A stretch of 10,933 nt of DNA from Holosporales bacterium. Its GTDB lineage: Bacteria > Pseudomonadota > Alphaproteobacteria > BNTO01. The notes under the pieces were generated by a model. It saw only the letters and a program-made list of their open reading frames with translations, searched no databases and was not told where the DNA came from. A program made the translations under genes and the position numbers. The stretch spans positions 1 through 10,933 of the forward strand of contig JAISCJ010000056.1 in the NCBI GenBank assembly GCA_031265645.1. Reading direction: 5' to 3'. Position 1 is the first letter of the stretch; each line of letters opens with the position of its first letter. Below, one piece after another: positions 6,305-10,933 of the stretch.

Positions 6305-7284
6305 ATCAAGCTGTTATTCAAGCCATTGCAGCTGCGTGCGCTCCTGTAGCAGGTGGTGGAGCTTTTGCTCCAGTTGCAGGCGGAGCCACATTAGGCGCAG
6401 ATTTTATTAATGCAGTAAATAGTAACAACGTGCCGAATACGATAACAGCTGCGATTAATCTTGTTTCGGCTTTTGTGGGCGTTGCGGGAGCTCCAGCTGT
6501 TTTGCCAGTTGGCGCTCTTGCTGGCGCTTTACCTGGTCTTTTTCTTCTTGCCCCCCAAGATCAGGCAATATCTCTTTGGAATCATTTGACGGAACGTGGA
6601 CACTTATGGAGCATTCCTGTACTACCTGGCGCGCCCGCTGTTATTCCAGTAGCACAAACTTTACATTATATCGTTTGGAATAGAGCTGCGAGAGTTGGAA
6701 GTCATAATAATATTCCAACGACTCACACTTCTTTTATAATTCCTGGCGGAGCTGGTGGAGCGGGTCATTTCACTAATCTTTTAACAGCTGCAGATGCTGC
6801 TAGTAATGCTGCAGCACCAGCGCCAGGAATACATGTGTCATATGGAGCAACAGTTTTCGGTGCGGCAGGCCATCCCGCTTTTGCGGGGACGGGTCTAGGT
6901 GCGGCTTTGGGCGTGCCCCGCGATGGAGTACGAGTACATCTAGATCTTGCAGCTGCTGCCGCAGCTGCACCTTTTCCGGGAATAGGAAACGTCGTAAAAT
7001 GTGACTTAACATGCCCCACAGCGCTAGGAGGAAGACTTCAGAGATATGTTCCCTATGATTGTGTAGCAGCCGTACACGAAGGAGAAGCAACATTGCTTGA
7101 AGCAGTTTCATCTCTTTCAGGGGTAAATGCACAAACGGGATTTGCTGTAGCTCCGGCTCCATTTTTACCTTTACTAGGAGCGGGAGCTGGTGCCCCTGCC
7201 GCCTCAGTTGTGGCCCCTGTAGCAACCGGAATAGTGACAATATGCGCAAAAGTAGATAGAGTCGCTACTATGTACGCAGAATAA
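6226..7284 (+). CDS. Ala/Gly-rich protein of unknown function, C-terminal half of the frameshifted gene
   Basis: This frame opens directly after TAA 6223-6225 and reads Ala/Gly-rich sequence through the GCA repeat (from AGGAAAIAAAIAAAGG onward), then APVLNQAVIQAIAAACAPVAGG, with no start codon until GTG 6430. It continues the style of 5678-6304, so I treat it as the second half of the same gene; the part from 6430 could be translated alone but has no ribosome binding site. From about 6560 it becomes less repetitive and more like a folded domain (ISLWNHLTERGHLWSIP, TLHYIVWNRAARVGSHNN, HTSFIIPGGAGGAGHFT, RLQRYVPYDCVAAVHEGE), ending in TICAKVDRVATMYAE. No family is recognised. The conserved-looking His, Trp and Tyr residues suggest a real domain that was under selection before the frame broke. 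Confidence 0.65.
   Translation, partial: AGGAAAIAAAIAAAGGAAAGGAAPVLNQAVIQAIAAACAPVAGGGAFAPVAGGATLGADFINAVNSNNVPNTITAAINLVSAFVGVAGAPAVLPVGALAGALPGLFLLAPQDQAISLWNHLTERGHLWSIPVLPGAPAVIPVAQTLHYIVWNRAARVGSHNNIPTTHTSFIIPGGAGGAGHFTNLLTAADAASNAAAPAPGIHVSYGATVFGAAGHPAFAGTGLGAALGVPRDGVRVHLDLAAAAAAAPFPGIGNVVKCDLTCPTALGGRLQRYVPYDCVAAVHEGEATLLEAVSSLSGVNAQTGFAVAPAPFLPLLGAGAGAPAASVVAPVATGIVTICAKVDRVATMYAE
6229..6294 (+). repeat. Short in-frame GCA-rich tandem repeat
   Basis: The order is GGTGGTGCAGCGGCA, ATTGCAGCGGCA twice, GGTGGTGCAGCGGCA, GGTGGTGCAGCC. Unit lengths of 15 and 12 nt keep the frame, giving GGAAA and IAAA units. The reading-frame break of the host gene lies right at the left edge of this repeat. 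Confidence 0.85.
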
Positions 7285-7293
7285 ACAACAATC

Positions 7294-7318
7294 CCCCAAT
7301 CCCTTAAGGGGATTGGGG
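7294..7318 (+). terminator. GC-rich hairpin terminator after the Ala/Gly-rich gene
   Basis: CCCCAATCCC at 7294-7303 pairs with GGGATTGGGG at 7309-7318 around a 5-nt loop, 9 nt after the stop codon at 7282-7284. The stem is strong, but only two T residues follow, so termination may be partial. Confidence 0.65.
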
Positions 7319-7450
7319 TTCCGTACGAAACACTACAAGAACAACAGACTAAGAGCTATGCCTAATGCAAACATTGTTAAACTACGATTACTGCAATCAT
7401 TTCCTAAAAAACCTGCCGATCCACAAGATTTAATTTACGAAAATATATAG

Positions 7451-8334
7451 CTAAGCGCATTCAGAATGCACCTTTTCCAAAATCTCATCACAGGTTTTAA
7501 TCAAACACTCACTGATTGCATCTTTTAATGAACTTAAGTATTTTGAGACGATTCTAACTCGTCCTTTTAACGTCCCCCAAAAATTTTCGATAGGATTTAA
7601 ATCGGGGGAGTACGGAGCTAGAAACAATACGTTACACTTTGCGGCTTCTATTAATTCAATAGTTTCTTTACTTTTATGAAAACTGGCATTATCCATAATT
7701 ACGGTTTGTCCTGGACGCAAAGCGGGACATAAGTGAAATTTTATCCAATCATTGAAAACTCTAGTGTTCGTGTTCTCTGAGTAAATCAATGGAGCGATTA
7801 TTTCATTGTTCACATACGCAGCTAAAACATTAAGTCTTTGAAATTTTCGTCCTGGTTTTTCAGCAAACAATCGACAACCACGCTTGGCATACCCATACAA
7901 TGTAGTTAAAAATGTTTGAAACCCTGTTTCATCCACGTATACCCTATTCTTTTCAGGAATTTTTAAGAGTTTATCTAAATATTCTTGCCTTTTTTCTTCA
8001 TTCCGTTCTTTGTACAAAAAGTGTTTTTTTTACGAGTGTAGTTTATCTTTTTAAGGGCATATTGGATAGAACTCCGATGAACTCCGAACGTTTCCGCCGC
8101 ATCTTTTTGCAATGCATCTGGCGTTTTATCGTAAAATTCTTTTAATTTTTGTGGATCAACTTTCTTAAAAGAACGATTCAGAGGCTTTCTCTCAAGAGAT
8201 CCAGTTTGGGCAAAACCCTTGTTCCATCGAGAAATAGTATGCCGATCAAGGTCAAACAGCCTCGCCGTTTCCTTAAGAGATCCATTCGCGTTGTAGTGAG
8301 CAATCACTCTGCTCCGAAAATCAATACCATACAT
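7451..8334 (-). CDS. IS630-family transposase made by -1 frameshifting
   Basis: The transposase cuts and pastes the element at TA dinucleotides. The first frame (8334 down to 7975) carries an N-terminal helix-turn-helix region (GSLKETARLFDLDRHTISRW, about residues 19-38). The second frame (to 7451) carries the DDE catalytic domain: D135 in YVDETG, D215 in IMDNASFH and E250 in PDLNPIENFW of the joined 294-residue product. There are 34 residues between the second D and the E, the D34E spacing of IS630/Tc1. The frames join at A AAA AAC (minus strand, 8029-8023), a canonical -1 slippery heptamer in the right phase, after which HFLYKERNEEKR continues naturally. Two-frame transposases made this way are known in the family. 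ATG 8332-8334 has no obvious ribosome binding site. All catalytic residues are present, so the element may be active. Confidence 0.93.
8023..8031 (-). promoter_or_regulatory. -1 programmed frameshift site, A AAA AAC
   Basis: On the minus strand eight A residues are followed by C (8031-8023). In the first frame the codons are AAA AAA AAC, so the heptamer A AAA AAC is in the X XXY YYZ phase. A -1 slip makes the next codon CAC and enters the catalytic frame. A decayed element with a random 1-nt deletion in the A-run would look the same, but the exact phase favours a functional site. Confidence 0.75.
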
Positions 8335-8583
8335 AGTGAGCTACATTTTTAGACGTATAATGTTCTTGTAGCATTACTTATTGCAATTGTGTAGCATAAG
8401 CCTTTCAATATGTCATTGTGATTCGCCAGGGCGCACATTCAACGCGCCTAGCTATATAGCGTCAACTTACAATGCTTTGCTAGCTCGGGATGACGTTATC
8501 AACATTCCACTCATGTCCATTCCTCCAACGGCTCTGATATGCGAATCCACTAAAGATCAATGGCGACAAACACCAGTGGAAGC

Positions 8584-9045
8584 TTAATCAAAATCTCCAG
8601 ATTCCAATCCTCGAATGACGCCTATTAACTCCATTACCACTCTATCATAAGGCTTTGTCCTTGCCTCGTATAAGCAATGCATATGCCTAAGAAATGGCAA
8701 TGCATCCCTAAATATGTTACCCAAAGACCAGTCACTAATTAAGCCAGAACACGTCATATTGAACCAAATATAAAACTCCGGCCTTCCATCATTTAAAATA
8801 ATAAAACCTCCTGTTCGAGCATATGTATCCATAAAATTGACATCAATAAAACGCTTTCCATCTGCTGTCCATATCTCATGTCCGTAATCTGCGTACTCCC
8901 GATAAATAGGATGGTTCTGAAGACATTCTCCTCCAAGATCGCCATAATCCATACCCAATTTATAGCTTAACGCGACCACTTCACAACTCAACGCTATTAC
9001 AGCGCAACATATTGCTCCTACCTTTTTAAGAGTATTATGAAACAT
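8584..9045 (-). CDS. Small exported protein of unknown function
   Basis: A 153-residue protein with a typical Sec signal: a basic start (MFHNTLKK), then a hydrophobic core (VGAICCAVIALSCEVVALS) to about residue 27. ALSC within it resembles, but does not strictly match, a lipobox. The mature part (from about YKLGMDYGDLGGEC) has several aromatic and acidic residues (EIWTADGKRFIDVNFMDTYA, GRPEFYIWFN) and four Cys after the signal region counting the CSG and HCLYE sites, so it may be a soluble periplasmic or surface protein. No family is recognised. The start is well supported: AGGAG (complement of 9052-9056) lies 6 nt before the ATG. The 120 bases upstream hold no convincing promoter boxes. The gene converges on the interrupted gene at 7358-8587, with the two stop codons overlapping in TTAA 8584-8587. 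Confidence 0.8.
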   Translation of the reverse strand: MFHNTLKKVGAICCAVIALSCEVVALSYKLGMDYGDLGGECLQNHPIYREYADYGHEIWTADGKRFIDVNFMDTYARTGGFIILNDGRPEFYIWFNMTCSGLISDWSLGNIFRDALPFLRHMHCLYEARTKPYDRVVMELIGVIRGLESGDFD

Positions 9046-9164
9046 TATTATCTCCTATAAAAAAAACTAGCAGATGCGCAAGCCGGTAATACAGCGCTAT
9101 TCGAGAAAATCGAAGAAACTCAAAAGACATCGATTTGAGCTTTTCCCATTTCTTATGCAATGCC

Positions 9165-9529
9165 TTACTTCTTTCCCGACAACTGCAATTGCAACCACCC
9201 CATTAGTACATCATCTGTTTGCGGCATACAATCTTTTCGTTTGTGTGTATCAGGTTCATATGATTTGAGACGATTCGCCGTCCTCCAGAACGCTTTAAGG
9301 TACTCTATTGGAGTTCTCAAATTCAACCCTGCGTGAGGTCGATTGTTATTATATTTGTCGGGTATATTTCTTTAACTCTCGCCGGATTCCCATGAGCGAG
9401 TGTTCTTGCATGCGTTTATCCTCATAAAACTCCTCTCGGTAAGTTTGATTGCTGCGTTCTACTCCGCCATTAAAGTCTGAGCATCTGTCGATAGTTTCGT
9501 CTAAAAATCGTGTGCAGTATTGTTGTTTG
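9165..9529 (-). pseudogene. C-terminal half of an IS481/IS3-type integrase, frameshifted
   Basis: Reading leftward from about 9529, QYCTRFLDETIDRCSDF is followed by the integrase motif NGGVERSNQTYREEFYED, then HSLMGIRRELKKYT. An extra base in the G-run 9360-9362 shifts the frame, after which DKYNNNRPHAGLNLRTPIEYL continues to the natural-looking stop at 9165-9167. NRPHxGL with TPIEYL is the standard end of the rve domain in IS481/IS3 transposases. The N-terminal half, including the helix-turn-helix and the first catalytic Asp residues, is absent. The part before NGGVER does not resemble the usual LPPxSPKY sequence, so the upstream junction may be recombined. It is a dead relic. Confidence 0.8.
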
Positions 9530-9584
9530 CGCTAGTAGGTTTTTGCTTTCTGGGGGAGTTGGGTTTGGTTGATGGGATTTTATT

Positions 9585-9611
9585 AGACCTTCTTATGAAG
9601 GTCTTTTTTTT
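9585..9611 (+). terminator. Strong Rho-independent terminator
   Basis: AGACCTTC-TTAT-GAAGGTCT (9585-9604) is a perfect 8-bp stem with a 4-nt loop, followed by seven T residues. It lies in a G/T-rich stretch (9530-9584) that holds no gene and resembles sequence around the LRR gene, so it probably ended a now-lost upstream gene. Confidence 0.9.
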
Positions 9612-9725
9612 ACGTGTGCACTGTAAACACACGTATATATTAAAGCGATTATGTATATTTATTCTTTATTTTTGTGTGTATCAATTTTGGAATGAAGTGC
9701 AATTTTGGGGAATCGTTGAGAGAGT
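9612..9725 (+). promoter_or_regulatory. AT-rich leader resembling that of the LRR gene
   Basis: Positions 9678-9703 match 4010-4035 in the LRR-gene leader at 22 of 26 bases, and the AT-rich sequence before both is also similar in style (TTATTT/TTTATT blocks). This suggests a shared promoter/leader module placed before different genes. I cannot assign exact -35 and -10 boxes. Confidence 0.45.
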
Positions 9726-9778
9726 ATGAACAATAGAGAAAGTATAGCGTCATTTGTTGCAGTAGAGGAGGTAATGGG
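9726..9778 (+). pseudogene. Possible start of a gene interrupted by a group II intron
   Basis: ATG 9726 opens a frame of 17 codons (MNNRESIASFVAVEEVM) that runs into the intron boundary at 9779, in the middle of a Gly codon. It follows the leader shared with the LRR gene. It is too short to identify. A GAGAG tract sits directly before the ATG, but too close to be a good ribosome binding site. It may be the 5' exon of the intron-containing gene. Confidence 0.35.
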
Positions 9779-10322
9779 GTGCGACTTGAAACGAAAGGAT
9801 GAATTATGTAAATCCAAGTAATTCACTTAGTGAGAAATCACTATTTGTAAGCTGTTGAGTAACAGTTGGAGATAGACCAACCGGGCAAAGGCTAGCTACC
9901 AGCCCGTATCTAGTCATTGGAGCCGAAGCAGTAATACTAGGTTTAAGCGTATGACAGAGAGTCTGAGAGCCGAAATGCGAAAGCGTGAAGTGATTGAGCC
10001 TCGAAAAACAGGAGTGAAGGTGCTGATTCGTTCCCATTTGGAGCAAGCAAAAGCCGAAGCAGTGATATGGCGAGCTGCTAGGCACCTTCCGGGGTCGGAG
10101 AGCTTGGCGAGCAGACATAGTTGCGAAACGGAACAAGTGAGAACCTGCATTTTCCAGAACTGGTACTGAAGGCGAACTGCGAAAGTAGGGAGCAAACAGG
10201 AAGCAATGCAGGAAGTCCGGTGTCTTCATAGTAGCGTAGAAGCTGGGTAATGCCAGTGGAGCGAAGGGAGACAGGTTATGTTGATTAACTGAAACATTGT
10301 TAATCCAGATTAAAGGCTGAAT

Positions 10323-10400
10323 ATGATTGAAGAATACGTAAGTTTTATAAAGCAATTTGTGGAAAGCCACAAAGGGGTGAAAATTCAGAACTTGAGTAGC
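10323..10400 (+). pseudogene. Start of the outer intron's protein gene, cut by the inner intron
   Basis: ATG 10323 opens a frame of 26 codons (MIEEYVSFIKQFVESHKG, then VKIQNLSS) that ends exactly, between codons, at the GTGCG of the inner intron. Its place, right after the domain I-III-like RNA, is where group II introns begin their reverse transcriptase/maturase gene. The fragment is too short to show an RT motif, so its identity is inferred from position. The open frame running on to 10592 is intron RNA, not protein. Confidence 0.45.
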
Positions 10401-10933
10401 GTGCGTCCTGAAATGAAAGGAGAGAAAGGAAAATGTAATCCAAGTAGTTCACTTGATGCGAAAGCATCATTTGTAAGTCGTTGTTGTACAGCCGGAGATA
10501 GACCGGCATGGGAAAGGACAGCTGCCACCCATTATCAAGTCCTTGGATCTGAAGCGGTAACGCCAGGTTTAAGCGTAGGACAGAGAGTCTGAGAGCCGAA
10601 ATGCGAAAGCGTGAAGTGATTGAGATACGAAATAGTTCTAAGAAGTTGAAGCCGATCCATTGCTACTTGGAGCAGGCAGCATTCTGTGGGTCGATAATAG
10701 CGAGATTCATAGAATTCAACCGGAATCTGAGAACCTGGCGAGCTTTATACAGGACAACAGCGGAACAGGAGAGATCCTGCATTTTCCACAAAGGTGGTAC
10801 GGAAGGAGAATCTGTGAAAAGAGGATCCAACCGGATGGAATGCAGGAAGTCCGACGAGTTAATAGTAGTGAAGAAGGGCGTGAAAGCGTCTGGAGCGAAG
10901 GGACTCGGGTTGTGGTTGTGAGCTGTGGAACGC
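10401..10933 (+). ncRNA. Second group II intron nested in the first (partial, 5' part)
   Basis: This copy starts with GTGCG and is collinear with the outer intron over its full visible length. Offsets from the 5' end of the shared blocks are 178, 375, 438 and 491 nt, against 174, 365, 426 and 479 in the outer copy. A 46-nt block (10579-10624) is identical to 9953-9998. The hairpin TGATGC-GAAA-GCATCA (10454-10469) has a different stem but the same tetraloop as TAGTGA-GAAA-TCACTA in the outer copy, which is good evidence of conserved RNA structure. Elsewhere the two differ clearly, so they are related but distinct introns rather than a recent duplication. The window ends just before its protein gene would begin. 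Confidence 0.82.

Larger units (their letters stand above)
7448..8456 (-). mobile_element. Complete IS630-family insertion sequence, 1009 bp
   Basis: The element is bounded by imperfect terminal inverted repeats: left TAGCTAAGCGCATTCAG, and right (reverse complement of the end at 8456) TAGCTAGGCGCGTTGAATG. TA lies on both sides (7446-7447 and 8457-8458), the target duplication typical of IS630/Tc1 elements. It carries one transposase gene on the minus strand. The disrupted host gene can be rejoined exactly, which fixes the ends and shows a recent insertion. Confidence 0.92.
7358..8587 (+). pseudogene. Small gene of unknown function interrupted by the IS630 element
   Basis: Codons 1-30 lie at 7358-7447 (from MPNANIVKLRLLQSF to DLIYENI) and codons 31-72 plus stop lie at 8459-8587 (from ASTYNALLARDDV to WRQTPVEA). 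Removing 7448-8456 and one copy of the TA duplication joins them in frame as AAT-ATA-GCG, so an intact gene of about 72 residues existed before the insertion. ATG 7358 has only a weak ribosome binding site (AAGAG at 7351-7355). The function is not recognised. It sits 73 nt after the Ala/Gly-rich gene. Its stop overlaps that of the oppositely oriented gene at 8584-9045. The 5' part stops at TAG 7448-7450, made by the IS end itself. Confidence 0.75.
9779..10933 (+). ncRNA. Group II intron, 5' RNA domains (outer intron), continues past the window
   Basis: The sequence starts with GTGCG, the consensus 5' end of group II introns. It then follows the order of a second related copy at 10401: a conserved block GTCTGAGAGCCGAAATGCG within 9953-9998, CCTGCATTTTCC at 10144, AATGCAGGAAGTCC at 10205 and GGAGCGAAGGGA at 10258. 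A GAAA-tetraloop hairpin at 9828-9843 has a stem that covaries with the second copy. The RNA part runs to about 10322, about the size of domains I to III, and an open frame then begins where the intron-encoded protein is expected. The second intron cuts that frame. Domains V and VI are not in the window. Confidence 0.82.

Noticed and set aside
8381..8458. N-terminal extension of the 68-codon frame 8381-8587
   Set aside because: This part is IS630 end sequence; only codons from 8459 belong to the interrupted gene.
9520..9729. 69-codon hydrophobic open frame
   Set aside because: It runs through a perfect terminator hairpin and T-run at 9585-9611, so it cannot be a real gene.
9951..10169. Open frames on both strands inside 9804-10370, up to 188 codons
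   Set aside because: They overlie conserved group II intron RNA domains and have no protein features; structured, stop-poor RNA explains them.
10601..10921. 106-codon open frame in the inner intron
   Set aside because: It covers the conserved domain I-III blocks shared with the outer intron; no RT motifs.

Overview
The window looks like accessory, rearranged DNA from an insertion-sequence-rich bacterium that lives with a eukaryotic host. A degraded myovirus prophage, a BspA-type leucine-rich-repeat gene, remnants of several IS families, a small inverted-repeat element and nested group II introns all fall within 11 kb. This mix is typical of amoeba- or arthropod-associated endosymbionts. I lean to an alphaproteobacterium of the Rickettsiales/Holosporales kind, but this is inference and no marker gene is present.

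Layout. (1) 1-119: one end of an IS21-like element, with three copies of a 17-nt motif, lying directly against a phage tail gene. (2) 118-3472: a tail-assembly operon in tight translational coupling: a tape measure protein that has lost its N-terminus, then P2-type gpU, gpX and gpD. (3) 3473-4195: a G/T-rich non-coding leader with hairpins. (4) 4196-5275: a leucine-rich-repeat protein whose repeat block differs in base composition from both of its flanks. (5) 5276-5650: a fragment of an IS481/IS3-type integrase and a 102-bp inverted-repeat element (MITE) flanked by TA. (6) 5678-7284: an unrecognised Ala/Pro/Gly/Val-rich gene split by a frameshift beside a short GCA-rich repeat, closed by a hairpin terminator. 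(7) 7358-8587: a small unknown gene cut by a complete 1009-bp IS630 element with TA target duplication. Its transposase is encoded in two frames joined at a canonical A AAA AAC slippery site. (8) 8584-9045 (minus): an exported small protein of unknown function, converging on the interrupted gene with overlapping stop codons. (9) 9165-9529 (minus): the C-terminal half of another IS481/IS3-type integrase, frameshifted. (10) 9585-9611: a strong intrinsic terminator, then a leader resembling that of the LRR gene. (11) 9779 to the window end: the 5' RNA domains of a group II intron, with a second, related group II intron inserted at 10401 where the first intron's open reading frame begins (a twintron arrangement).

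How the parts relate. The four tail genes would have built the tail tube and baseplate hub of a contractile-tailed phage, but the truncation suggests the module is dead. The LRR gene next to the prophage is a plausible host-interaction factor. The rest is shaped by mobile elements: the IS630 element and the MITE share their terminal TAGCTAAGC and TA target, so the transposase may mobilise both. The two integrase relics lie in inverted orientation and share about 35 bp, which may mark an inversion or rearrangement boundary.
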